A DNA stretch of 64,000 nt from Allobosea sp. 47.2.35. GTDB taxonomy: Bacteria; Pseudomonadota; Alphaproteobacteria; Rhizobiales; Beijerinckiaceae. The translations under genes were made by a program, and so were the position numbers. The notes below the pieces were generated by a model. That model saw nothing but the letters and a program-made list of their open reading frames with translations, made no database searches and was not told the origin of the DNA. The stretch is from assembly GCF_024655635.1 (NCBI RefSeq), contig NZ_JANLGI010000014.1, forward strand, positions 1 to 64,000, written 5' to 3'. Of this stretch, positions 1 through 10,571 are shown in pieces (within the stretch, counting starts at the first letter, position 1; each line of letters opens with the position of its first letter).

Positions 1-1017
1 CCGGCCGGCGCTCCCGGCCAGCCGCCCCAGCGTGAGGGCCGCCGCGGCGGCATCTCGCCCGGCGTGGCCGGCGCGATCGGCCTCGGGGCCGGTGTCCTCG
101 GCGGCATCATGGCGGTGCAGGGCGCGCAGCGCTTCGAGGATATCCGCAGCCGCCGCGAGGAACGGCGCGAGGGTGACGTCACCATCATCCGCGAGCCCGG
201 CCGCACCATCATCCGCGACGATGACGGCCGTGCCATCATCCGCCGCGACGAGGATCAGCGTTTCCGCGATCTCGGCTGGCAGGGCCGGTCCGAGCGCCGC
301 GATGGCGAGAACCGCACGATCTTCGAGCGGCCGGACGGCACGCGCATCGTCACCGTCACGGACGAGGAGGGCCGGCTGATCCGCCGCACCCGCATCGACC
401 GCGACAACCGCGAGGTGATCATCATCGACAACACGCTGCGGGACCGTCCGGGGCGCTTCGCGGACGATGTCGTCGTGCTGCCGCCGCCGCCGCTGCCGAT
501 GCCGCGCGAGCGCTATATCGTCGACGCGGACCAGGCCGACGAGGCTCTGATCTACGAGACGATCACCGCCCCGCCGATCGCCGCGATCCCGCGCCGCTAC
601 ACGCTGGACGAGGTCCGCTATTCGCCGGACCTGCGCGCCCGCATGCGCAGCGTCGACATCGACACGATCAACTTCGAATCCGGCTCCTGGCAGGTCGGGG
701 CCGATCAGGGCCGTCGCCTGTCGGTCATCGCGGATTCGGTGAAGCGCGCCCTGCAGCGTTCGCCCAACGAGGTCTTCCTCGTCGAGGGCCACACCGACGC
801 CGTCGGCGCCGATGTCGATAATCTCTCGCTCTCCGATCGCCGCGCGCAATCGGTCGCGGAGATACTGACGCGCGACTTCCAGATTCCGCCGGAGAACCTG
901 ACGACCCAGGGCTATGGCGAGCAGTATCTGAAAGTGAACACGCAGGACGCCGCGCGCGAGAACCGGCGCGTCACGCTCCGGCGGATCACGCCGCTGCTGA
1001 GCGGACAGAACCAGTGA
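1..1017 (+). CDS. OmpA-family C-terminal domain protein (5' truncated)
   Basis: The reading frame is open from the first base, so the true start lies outside the window; 338 residues are visible. A Gly/Ala stretch near visible residues 22-38 (AIGLGAGVLGGI) could be a glycine-zipper or membrane segment. The middle is very rich in Arg, Asp and Glu. The last ~110 residues form an OmpA-like peptidoglycan-binding domain with the hallmarks EGHTDAVG, LSDRRAQSV, a QGYGE motif and NRRVTLR. By family knowledge this domain tethers an envelope protein to peptidoglycan. The charged middle has no family I recognise. A strong hairpin follows the stop, so it probably ends its transcription unit. Confidence 0.85.
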   Translation, partial: PAGAPGQPPQREGRRGGISPGVAGAIGLGAGVLGGIMAVQGAQRFEDIRSRREERREGDVTIIREPGRTIIRDDDGRAIIRRDEDQRFRDLGWQGRSERRDGENRTIFERPDGTRIVTVTDEEGRLIRRTRIDRDNREVIIIDNTLRDRPGRFADDVVVLPPPPLPMPRERYIVDADQADEALIYETITAPPIAAIPRRYTLDEVRYSPDLRARMRSVDIDTINFESGSWQVGADQGRRLSVIADSVKRALQRSPNEVFLVEGHTDAVGADVDNLSLSDRRAQSVAEILTRDFQIPPENLTTQGYGEQYLKVNTQDAARENRRVTLRRITPLLSGQNQ

Positions 1018-1061
1018 CGACCGGTCGGGGCTGCTCTTCGAGCGGCCCCGCTCTTCCGCGG

Positions 1062-1098
1062 GCGCAGGGAACAGCCGTTCCCTGCGCCTGTTTCGTTT
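1062..1098 (+). terminator. intrinsic terminator after the OmpA-like gene
   Basis: A perfect 11-bp stem (1062-1072 with 1077-1087) and a 4-base loop are followed by a T-rich tail (CTGTTTCGTTT). It lies 45 bases after the OmpA-like stop codon. Confidence 0.75.
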
Positions 1099-1168
1099 GC
1101 CCTCGATCATCGCACCTTGAAGGACAGGGTTGAGGGTTTGGTAGGGTTGACGGGTTAGCGTGCCCGTC

Positions 1169-1366
1169 ATGAGCGACGCCATTTCCCTCGCCACCAGCAT
1201 CGTCACGATGCAGGCCGCCTCGACGCAGCAGGCGCTCTCCATCGAGATGCTCAAGCAGAATGCGCAGGCCGAGCAGGGCCTCCTCGCGATGCTCCAGCAG
1301 AGCGTCGAGCAGACGCAAGCGACGTTGCCGGCGGGGCAGGGCACATTGGTCGACCGGACCGCCTGA
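1169..1366 (+). CDS. small YjfB-like putative motility protein
   Basis: A 65-residue protein starting MSDAISLATSIV; a GTG three codons upstream (1160) is a possible alternative start. The pattern of a short hydrophobic helix, then a Gln-rich amphipathic stretch (STQQALSIEMLKQNAQ), then LLAMLQQSVEQ matches the small YjfB 'putative motility protein' family found in flagellated bacteria. The molecular role of that family is not established. It stands alone between a terminator and the thiamine riboswitch, with no flagellar genes nearby. Assignment rests on pattern recognition of a very short protein. Confidence 0.6.
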   Translation: MSDAISLATSIVTMQAASTQQALSIEMLKQNAQAEQGLLAMLQQSVEQTQATLPAGQGTLVDRTA

Positions 1367-1442
1367 GCCATTCCTTCCAGTCTTATCGGAACTTCGCAGA
1401 GCGCGTTGCCAAGCGGCGGCGCTGCGCCTAACCTCGTCTGCG

Positions 1443-1536
<94 letters not shown>

Positions 1537-1585
1537 GCAGCCTTGGCCTGCACCCGCATCACAGCGCTTGAACCGCTTCGACGCC

Positions 1586-4235
<2,650 letters not shown>

Positions 4236-4249
4236 GGCCACTAACCACC

Positions 4250-4388
4250 GCTGTCATCCCGTGCGCGTTGCAGCACGCAGTGCTGCGACGCAGACACGGG
4301 ACCGTTCTCAGGAAAAGGCGCCCTCTCGTCATGCGGTCCCGTGTCTGCGCAGCGGCATTTCATGCCGCAGCGCGCACGGGATGACAGC
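4250..4388 (+). repeat. 139-bp compound palindromic repeat
   Basis: The outer arms 4250-4267 and 4371-4388 are perfect 18-bp inverted repeats (GCTGTCATCCCGTGCGCG and its complement). Inner arms 4290-4304 and 4334-4348 are also perfect 15-bp inverted repeats (GCAGACACGGGACCG). Short side hairpins lie between them. This is the TCATCCCG-type dispersed intergenic palindrome common in GC-rich proteobacteria. It sits between two convergent genes, where it could also act as a bidirectional transcription end. Confidence 0.85.
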
Positions 4389-4412
4389 GCTCTATGACCG
4401 TGCCCTGCCCCG

Positions 4413-5285
4413 CTACTGCGTCGGCGCGAGCGGCAGCGGCGCGGGCTTCAGGCGCGGCTTCGGCTTGGCGGCGGCCGGTTTCGGCTCGGTATTGAGCCCG
4501 AGCCGGGCGCGCAGCGAGGCGGCGCGGGCTTCGGTGATCCGGGCGCCGCAGAAGCCGAACTGGCCCTCGCGCTGGAAATCCCGGCAGATCATCTCGCGCT
4601 CGGCCGAGAACCCGGCCTGCTCGCGCGCGATCACGCGCTGCTCGACGGCATCGGATTTGGCGGTCAGCGTCCGGTAGCCCTCGCGCACCGCGCGTTCGGC
4701 ACTGCCCCGCGCCTTCTCGATCTCCTTGGCCTGCCCGGCGACGGTGCGGGCATCGGGCCCCCATAGCCCGCGCGGGTCGATCCGGCATTGCGCGGCCTGC
4801 ACGATGCATGGCTCGGTCGGCTCGACCACGAGGAAGGCGCCGTCGAGCACGTCGAAGACGATCGGGCAGATCGGCGCTTCAAGCTTGTAGCGGGGAACGC
4901 CGGCCGGGCGCCCGAGCGCGGTGACGGGCAGCGGCGCATCGCCGAAGGAGACGGCGCAGGGCTCGACGAGATTGGCGCTCTGGAAGCCGTCGAGATTGAG
5001 CTTGAGGCCGTAGCCCGTCGCCGTCTTCGAGAAGACGGCCTCTCCATGATGGCCATGGCGGTGCAGGGCCTTGCCGAGGATGGCGTCCTCGCCGGCGACC
5101 TTGATGGCGGGCATGCTCGGGGGCTTCGGTCCAGCGGGGGCGCCGGGCTGGGAGGGCGCGGCCTGCTGGGTTCCCGGCGCGTTGAACGGCTGGGCCCCCG
5201 GCAATTGCAGCGGTTGGGCATGCGCCACCGTGGCGGCTGCAGCGAGGGCCAGCGAGGCGAGGATGAGGCGCGTCGGTCGTGTCAT
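4413..5285 (-). CDS. secreted protein of unknown function
   Basis: The start is taken at the ATG at 5285, which gives a clean signal peptide (MTRPTRLILASLALAAAATV, cleavage after AHA); the frame stays open upstream but that part is not signal-like. The mature 290-residue precursor begins with a Pro/Gln/Ala-rich linker. It then has a conserved-looking core with paired Cys residues (EPCAV, APICPIV, EPCIV, AQCRID) and a second part with ICRDFQREGQFGFCG. It ends in a Lys/Pro/Ala tail. I do not recognise the family; the cysteines suggest a disulphide-bonded periplasmic protein. It diverges from dnaK. Confidence 0.75.
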   Translation of the reverse strand: MTRPTRLILASLALAAAATVAHAQPLQLPGAQPFNAPGTQQAAPSQPGAPAGPKPPSMPAIKVAGEDAILGKALHRHGHHGEAVFSKTATGYGLKLNLDGFQSANLVEPCAVSFGDAPLPVTALGRPAGVPRYKLEAPICPIVFDVLDGAFLVVEPTEPCIVQAAQCRIDPRGLWGPDARTVAGQAKEIEKARGSAERAVREGYRTLTAKSDAVEQRVIAREQAGFSAEREMICRDFQREGQFGFCGARITEARAASLRARLGLNTEPKPAAAKPKPRLKPAPLPLAPTQ

Positions 5286-5427
5286 GGCGGCCCAGTGAAA
5301 CCGGAACGGCCTTTCTGCATGCAGGCGCAGGCAGGCTGACGCAAGGACGGGAAGGCCACACCCGCGCGGAAAGCGCGCCCCGGTGGCAATTCGGCCGGCA
5401 CTCCCGATTCTTAATCGGCTCGCCTGT

Positions 5428-5456
5428 CTTGCAAGGGGTGGAACACCCTCACTATA
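5428..5456 (+). promoter_or_regulatory. probable RpoH (heat-shock) promoter of dnaK
   Basis: CTTGCAA (5428-5434) resembles the sigma-32 -35 box CTTGAAA. A 12-base spacer leads to CCTCACTATA (5447-5456), which resembles CCCCATnTA. The site is about 150 bases upstream of the dnaK start. The 320-bp gap (5286-5605) otherwise shows no gene. Confidence 0.45.
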
Positions 5457-5605
5457 TACGCCGCCAAGGGGCGGTTTAACCACCGTCAAACGTGGAATGC
5501 CGGTTTCGTTCGCCGCTGAAGCGGGGGCGATCCGGTCCATGGGCCGGCAGGCGGCGCACAAACGTCGCAGGTCGGCGATCTGCTCAATCGAAAGGGATCC
5601 CATCC

Positions 5606-7519
5606 ATGGGTAAAGTCATTGGTATCGACCTCGGCACGACCAACAGCTGCGTTGCAGTGATGGAAGGCTCGACGCCCAAGGTCATCGAGAATTCGGAAGG
5701 CGCGCGCACCACGCCTTCCATCGTCGCCATCACGGATGACGGCGAGCGTCTGGTCGGCCAGCCTGCGAAGCGCCAGGCCGTCACCAACCCGGAGCGCACC
5801 TTCTTCGCGATCAAGCGCCTCATCGGCCGGACCTTCGAGGACCCGATGACGCAGAAGGACCTGAAGCTGGTCCCCTACAAGATCGCGAAGGCCCCGAACG
5901 GCGACGCCTGGGTTGCCGCCGACGGCAAGGACTATTCGCCGTCGCAGATCTCGGCCTTCACGCTGACCAAGATGAAGGAGACGGCGGAGGCTTATCTCGG
6001 CCAGCCCGTCACCCAGGCCGTCATCACGGTTCCCGCCTATTTCAACGACGCCCAGCGTCAGGCCACCAAGGATGCCGGCAAGATCGCCGGTCTCGAGGTG
6101 CTGCGCATCATCAACGAGCCGACGGCGGCTGCGCTCGCCTATGGCCTCGAGAAGAAGTCGTCCGGCACCATCGCGGTCTATGACCTCGGCGGCGGCACCT
6201 TCGACGTCTCGATCCTCGAGATCGGCGACGGCGTCTTCGAGGTGAAGTCGACCAACGGCGACACCTTCCTCGGCGGTGAGGATTTCGACATGCGCCTCGT
6301 CGAGTATCTCGCCGATGAGTTCAAGCGCGAGCAGGGCATCGACCTGAAGAAGGACAAGCTCGCGCTCCAGCGCCTGAAGGAAGCGGCCGAGAAGGCCAAG
6401 ATCGAATTGTCGAGCGCGGCCCAGACCGAGATCAACCTGCCCTACATCACGGCGGATGCCTCCGGTCCGAAGCACCTCGCCATCAAGCTCTCGCGCGCCA
6501 AGTTCGAGAGCCTGGTCGACGACCTGATCCAGCGCACCATCGAGCCCTGCAAGAAGGCGCTCAAGGATGCCGGCCTGTCGGCGGGCCAGATCGACGAGGT
6601 CGTCCTCGTCGGCGGCATGACCCGCATGCCGAAGGTTCAGGAGGTCGTGAAGCAGTTCTTCGGCAAGGAGCCGCACAAGGGCGTCAACCCTGACGAGGTC
6701 GTCGCCATCGGCGCCGCGATCCAGGCCGGCGTCCTCCAGGGCGACGTCAAGGACGTGCTGCTGCTCGATGTGACCCCGCTCTCGCTCGGCATCGAGACGC
6801 TCGGCGGCGTGTTCACGCGCCTGATCGACCGCAACACCACGATCCCGACCAAGAAGAGCCAGGTCTTCTCCACCGCCGAGGACAACCAGAACGCGGTGAC
6901 GATCCGGGTTTTCCAGGGCGAGCGCGAGATGGCGGCCGACAACAAGCTGCTCGGCCAGTTCGACCTGATGGGCATTCCGCCGGCGCCGCGCGGCATGCCG
7001 CAGATCGAGGTGACCTTCGACATCGACGCCAACGGCATCGTCTCGGTGACGGCGAAGGACAAGGCCACCAACAAGGAGCAGCAGATCAAGATCCAGGCTT
7101 CCGGCGGTCTCAGCGAGGCCGACATCCAGAAGATGGTGAAGGATGCCGAGGCGAACGCCGCCGAGGACAAGAAGCGCCGCGAGGTGGTCGAGGCCAAGAA
7201 CCAGGGCGAGAGCCTCGTGCACTCGACCGAGAAGTCGCTGAAGGACTATGGCGACAAGGTTTCGGAGGCCGACAAGGGCGCGATCGAGACCGCCGTCGAG
7301 GCGCTCAAGACCGCGCTGACCGGCGACGATGCCGAGGCCATCCAGGCCCGCACCAACGAGCTGATGCAGGCTTCGATGAAGCTGGGCGAGGCGATGTATG
7401 CGGCGAGCCAGGCCGAGGGCGCTGCGGCCGAGGGCGGTGAGCCCGAGGAAGCCAAGAAGGACGACGTCATCGACGCCGACTTCAAGGACGTCTCGGACGA
7501 CAAGAAGAAGAGCGCGTGA
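5606..7519 (+). CDS. dnaK: chaperone DnaK (Hsp70)
   Basis: An ATP-dependent cytosolic chaperone that binds exposed hydrophobic segments and works with DnaJ and GrpE. The ATG at 5606 starts [15 protein letters not shown], the canonical Hsp70 N-terminus; the upstream open frame is discarded. Length is 637 residues. The nucleotide-binding domain (1-~385) has [12 protein letters not shown] and [10 protein letters not shown]. The substrate domain follows, then a lid ending in the conserved acidic tail VIDADFKDV. dnaJ follows 134 bases downstream on the same strand, the standard pairing. Confidence 0.98.
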   Translation: MGKVIGIDLGTTNSCVAVMEGSTPKVIENSEGARTTPSIVAITDDGERLVGQPAKRQAVTNPERTFFAIKRLIGRTFEDPMTQKDLKLVPYKIAKAPNGDAWVAADGKDYSPSQISAFTLTKMKETAEAYLGQPVTQAVITVPAYFNDAQRQATKDAGKIAGLEVLRIINEPTAAALAYGLEKKSSGTIAVYDLGGGTFDVSILEIGDGVFEVKSTNGDTFLGGEDFDMRLVEYLADEFKREQGIDLKKDKLALQRLKEAAEKAKIELSSAAQTEINLPYITADASGPKHLAIKLSRAKFESLVDDLIQRTIEPCKKALKDAGLSAGQIDEVVLVGGMTRMPKVQEVVKQFFGKEPHKGVNPDEVVAIGAAIQAGVLQGDVKDVLLLDVTPLSLGIETLGGVFTRLIDRNTTIPTKKSQVFSTAEDNQNAVTIRVFQGEREMAADNKLLGQFDLMGIPPAPRGMPQIEVTFDIDANGIVSVTAKDKATNKEQQIKIQASGGLSEADIQKMVKDAEANAAEDKKRREVVEAKNQGESLVHSTEKSLKDYGDKVSEADKGAIETAVEALKTALTGDDAEAIQARTNELMQASMKLGEAMYAASQAEGAAAEGGEPEEAKKDDVIDADFKDVSDDKKKSA

Positions 7520-7547
7520 TCGCGCGCTCGTAACGCAACGGACGTTT

Positions 7548-7621
7548 TGGCCGGGCTCGACCCGGCCATCGCATCCGGGAATTGCAGGCTATTCGGATGG
7601 CCGGGCTCGCTGCCCGGCCAT
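7548..7621 (+). repeat. tandem GCCGGGCTC hairpins between dnaK and dnaJ
   Basis: Two near-identical stem-loops follow each other: TGGCCGGGCTCGACCCGGCCA (7548-7568) and ATGGCCGGGCTCGCTGCCCGGCCAT (7597-7621), each written here as one arm-loop-arm unit. They resemble arms of the CGTCATGGYCGGGC dispersed repeat. They could dampen read-through from dnaK into dnaJ. Confidence 0.7.
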
Positions 7622-7653
7622 GCCGCGTCAAAGCTGCGGGGACAGACATTTCG

Positions 7654-8790
7654 ATGTCGAAGCGCGATTACTACGAGATTCTCGGCGTCAGCCGGACCGT
7701 GACGGAGGTCGAGCTCAAGACCTCGTTCCGCAAGCTCGCGATGCAGCATCATCCCGACAAGAATCCCGGCAACAAGGACGCCGAGATCAAGTTCAAGGAA
7801 ATCAACGAGGCCTATCAAGTTCTGTCCGACGGCCAGAAGCGCTCGGCCTATGACCGCTTCGGCCACCAGGCTTTCGAGAATGGCGGCGGCGGTGGCCCCG
7901 GCGGCAATGCCGATTTCTCCGATTTCATGTCGGATATCTTCGATTCCTTCTTCGGCGACGCCCGTCGCGGCGGCGCGCGTGGCGCCAATGGCCGCGAGCG
8001 CGGCGCGGACCTGCGCTACAATCTCGAAATCGGGCTGGAAGAAGCCTTCACCGGCAAGAACGAGTCGATCCGGGTGCCGACCTCGGTCTCCTGCGAATCC
8101 TGCTCGGGCACCGGTGCCAAGCCCGGCTCGAAATCGCGCCAGTGCCCGACCTGCGGCGGCCATGGCCGCGTCCGCGCCAATCAGGGCTTCTTCTCGGTCG
8201 AGCGCACCTGCCCGACCTGCTCGGGCCGCGGCGAGGTCATCGACGACCCCTGCAAGAACTGCCAGGGCGCCGGCCGAGTCACCCGCGAGCGCACGCTTTC
8301 CGTGAACATCCCGGCCGGTGTCGAGGACGGCACGCGTATCCGTCTCGCCGGCGAGGGCGAAGCGGGCTTGCGCGGCGGGCCTGCAGGCGATCTCTACATC
8401 TTCCTCTCGATCAAGCCGCACGCGATCTTCCAGCGCGATGGCGCCGACCTGTTCTGCCGTGTGCCGATCGGGCTGGCCTCGGCCGCGCTCGGCGGCGAGA
8501 TCGAGGTGCCGACGCTGTCGGGCGAGCAGGCGCGGGTGAAGATCCCCGAGGGCACCCAGACCGGCAAGCAGTTCCGCCTCAAGGCCAAGGGCATGAGCGT
8601 GCTGCGCTCGCGCGATGTCGGCGACCTCTACATCCAGGTCGTGGTCGAGACGCCGCAGAAGCTCACCGCGCGCCAGCGCGAGTTGCTGGAGGAGTTCGAG
8701 CGCGAAAGCTCGCACAACAACCACCCGGAGACGGCCGGCTTCTTCGGCCGGGTCAAGGATTTCCTCGGCGGTTTCGGCGGCACGGCCTGA
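7654..8790 (+). CDS. dnaJ: chaperone DnaJ (Hsp40)
   Basis: A co-chaperone that stimulates DnaK ATP hydrolysis and delivers substrates. The ATG at 7654 gives [12 protein letters not shown], the standard J-domain start; the open frame continues upstream into the repeat and is rejected. The 378-residue protein has the J-domain HPD triad (HHPDKNPG), a Gly-rich linker (~75-95), four zinc-binding repeats ([32 protein letters not shown]) and the C-terminal substrate-binding domain. This is a complete type I DnaJ. Confidence 0.98.
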   Translation: MSKRDYYEILGVSRTVTEVELKTSFRKLAMQHHPDKNPGNKDAEIKFKEINEAYQVLSDGQKRSAYDRFGHQAFENGGGGGPGGNADFSDFMSDIFDSFFGDARRGGARGANGRERGADLRYNLEIGLEEAFTGKNESIRVPTSVSCESCSGTGAKPGSKSRQCPTCGGHGRVRANQGFFSVERTCPTCSGRGEVIDDPCKNCQGAGRVTRERTLSVNIPAGVEDGTRIRLAGEGEAGLRGGPAGDLYIFLSIKPHAIFQRDGADLFCRVPIGLASAALGGEIEVPTLSGEQARVKIPEGTQTGKQFRLKAKGMSVLRSRDVGDLYIQVVVETPQKLTARQRELLEEFERESSHNNHPETAGFFGRVKDFLGGFGGTA

Positions 8791-8814
8791 CCAACCCGCC
8801 GGAACCGGACATGC

Positions 8815-8846
8815 AAAAGGCCGCCCCGAAGGGCGGCCCTTTTTTG
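8815..8846 (+). terminator. terminator after dnaJ
   Basis: GGCCGCCC (8819-8826) pairs with GGGCGGCC (8831-8838), followed by a T run (8840-8845). AAAA precedes the hairpin, so it may also serve the convergent csbD-like gene. Confidence 0.85.
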
Positions 8847-8860
8847 TTCATGCGGGCGGC

Positions 8861-9052
8861 TCAGACCTTGTCGACGGCCTTCTTGACCGCGTCCTTGCCC
8901 TTGCCGAGCGCCTGCTGGGCCTCGCCTTTCAGCTCCTGCGCCTTGCCCTCGGCCTCCCATTCCGGCTTGTTCATCGCCTTGCCGGCGGCTTGCTTGATGT
9001 TACCGGCGGCCTCGTTGGCCATGCCCTTGATCTTGTCGGTCGTGCTGCTCAT
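8861..9052 (-). CDS. CsbD-family stress protein
   Basis: A 63-residue, highly charged, Lys/Ala/Glu-rich protein (MSSTTDKIKGMANEAAGNI). It has the repeated xKxKGxxxEAxG and GKAQELKGEAQ patterns of the CsbD family. These small hydrophilic proteins are usually induced by general stress or stationary phase; their biochemical role is unclear. It converges on dnaJ and shares its terminator. Confidence 0.9.
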   Translation of the reverse strand: MSSTTDKIKGMANEAAGNIKQAAGKAMNKPEWEAEGKAQELKGEAQQALGKGKDAVKKAVDKV

Positions 9053-9130
9053 CGCGGTGTCTTTCCTGAAGGAGCGGCCCCCAGCCGTTTTCCGCTGAAA
9101 GAACCGGCACTACGCGGAAAGGTTCCGGCT

Positions 9131-9946
9131 TCAGGCGGCGCTATCCGCCTGCGCGGCAAGCGCCCGCAAGGCTTCTCCCGTCGCCGCATCGGCGGGGAAG
9201 AAGGTCTCCAGCGCGAGTTCCGACAAGGTGACGTCGACAGGCGTGCCGAACACCGTCGTTGTCGAGATCAGCGACAGCACGGTCTCGCCGAGCTTCAACT
9301 GCATGGGCACGACGATGGCCGCTTCCGCTTCGGCTTCATGGCGCGTGCCAGCGCCGGGATGGGGATAGCTCATCAGCTCGCCCAGCAACTCGCCGAGCCT
9401 GGCGTCTGCCGTCGCGCGCACCTGCTGGCGCAGTCTGGCCAGGAGATGGGCGCGCCACTCCGCTAGGTTGAGGATGAACGGCGCGAGCCCTTGCGGATGC
9501 AGGGAGAGACGCAGCACATTGACGGGCGGCTTGAGCAGCTCCGCATCCGTGACGAGCTCCAGCAGCCGCGTCACCGCGTTGTTATAGGCCAGCAGCGACC
9601 AGTGCCGGTCGACGGCGACGGCCGGATAGGGCTCGTGCCCCCTGAGGATCAGGTCGATCGCGCTGCGGGCGGCATCGAGCGACGGGTCTTCGAGGGAACG
9701 CTCCGGATAGATCGGGGCGTAGCCGGCCGCCAGCAGCAGCGCGTTGCGCTCGCGCAGCGGCACGCCGAGATGCTCGGCCAAAAGCAGGACCATCTCGCGG
9801 CTCGGGCGCGAGCGGCCGCTTTCGATGAAGCTGAGATGCTTCTGTGAGATCTCGGCTTCGAGCGCGAGATCGAGCTGGCTGAAGCGGCGGAGCTGGCGCC
9901 AGTCGCGCAGGAGTGCGCCGATCGGGGGAAGCTGATGTGTGTTCAT
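9131..9946 (-). CDS. XRE-family regulator with MmyB-like ligand domain
   Basis: A cytosolic transcription factor of 271 residues. An N-terminal XRE helix-turn-helix (~8-65, with FSQLDLALEAEISQKHLSFI) is followed by an MmyB-like sensor domain (YPAVAVDRHWSLLAYNNAV and VLRLSLHPQGLAPFI). The ATG at 9946 (MNTHQLPPIG) is chosen over an in-frame start at 9982 because it begins right before the HTH. It is divergent from a small membrane protein gene (10076), with a 129-bp intergenic region likely to hold both promoters. Family members commonly regulate an adjacent divergent gene; the ligand is unknown. Confidence 0.9.
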   Translation of the reverse strand: MNTHQLPPIGALLRDWRQLRRFSQLDLALEAEISQKHLSFIESGRSRPSREMVLLLAEHLGVPLRERNALLLAAGYAPIYPERSLEDPSLDAARSAIDLILRGHEPYPAVAVDRHWSLLAYNNAVTRLLELVTDAELLKPPVNVLRLSLHPQGLAPFILNLAEWRAHLLARLRQQVRATADARLGELLGELMSYPHPGAGTRHEAEAEAAIVVPMQLKLGETVLSLISTTTVFGTPVDVTLSELALETFFPADAATGEALRALAAQADSAA

Positions 9947-10075
9947 GGCGGAGAAGCTAGCGATCCCGGTGGTCGGTTCCAATTACCTCCCGCTTAATCG
10001 ACGGGCCGACGCGGTTCCGTCAGCATTCCCCTCATCGAAACGGGCTTGAGGCCCAGAACCGCCAAGGAGAATGCC

Positions 10076-10501
10076 ATGTCGCTCATCCAGTCCTCGCCTC
10101 TGCTGCGCAACGCTCTCGCCCTCGATGCCGCTGCTTGCGGTGGCATGGGCCTCATTCTCGCGGCGGCTGCCGGGCCTCTCGCCGCCCCGCTCGGCCTGCC
10201 CGCGGAGTTTCTGCGTGGCGCCGGCCTCGTGCTGCTGCCTTGCGCGGCGCTTCTCGGCTGGTTCGCAAGCCGTAAGACCCTGCCGCGCCTCGCGATCTAT
10301 ACCGTGATCGGCGTCAACCTGCTCTGGATCGCCGATAGCATCGCGATCCTGCTGATGGGCTGGTTCGCGCCGACGGGGCTCGGTATCGCTTTCGTCCTGG
10401 CGCAAGCCGCTGCGGTCGCCATCGTGACCGAACTGGAAGTGATCGGTTTCAAGCGCTCGGCCGCGGCCGTGCCTTCAGGCGACGCTGCCGCCTTTCGGTG
10501 A
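10076..10501 (+). CDS. small four-helix membrane protein, unknown function
   Basis: A 141-residue integral membrane protein with about four hydrophobic helices (around ACGGMGLILAAAAGPLA, GAGLVLLPCAALLGWF, YTVIGVNLLWIADSIAIL and GIAFVLAQAAAVAIV). The ATG at 10076 has AAGGAGA five bases upstream. I do not recognise a named family. It is divergent from the MmyB-type regulator, which makes it the natural candidate target of that regulator. Confidence 0.8.
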   Translation: MSLIQSSPLLRNALALDAAACGGMGLILAAAAGPLAAPLGLPAEFLRGAGLVLLPCAALLGWFASRKTLPRLAIYTVIGVNLLWIADSIAILLMGWFAPTGLGIAFVLAQAAAVAIVTELEVIGFKRSAAAVPSGDAAAFR

Positions 10502-10571
10502 AAACCGTCATCTGACTGTCGCATGGGCTGACTAGCCGACGGGTCTCTGTTCCCCTCAGCGGTGAGATCCC

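Noticed and set aside
1018..1160. Possible small gene between the OmpA-like and YjfB-like genes
   Set aside because: The region contains a terminator hairpin and no frame with a ribosome-binding site.
4236..4412. Palindromic region considered as an insertion-sequence remnant
   Set aside because: No transposase fragment or target duplication is visible; nested perfect arms fit a dispersed palindrome.
5492..5605. An upstream in-frame extension of dnaK
   Set aside because: Hsp70 proteins begin [10 protein letters not shown]; the extension is Arg-rich and lacks conservation-like features.
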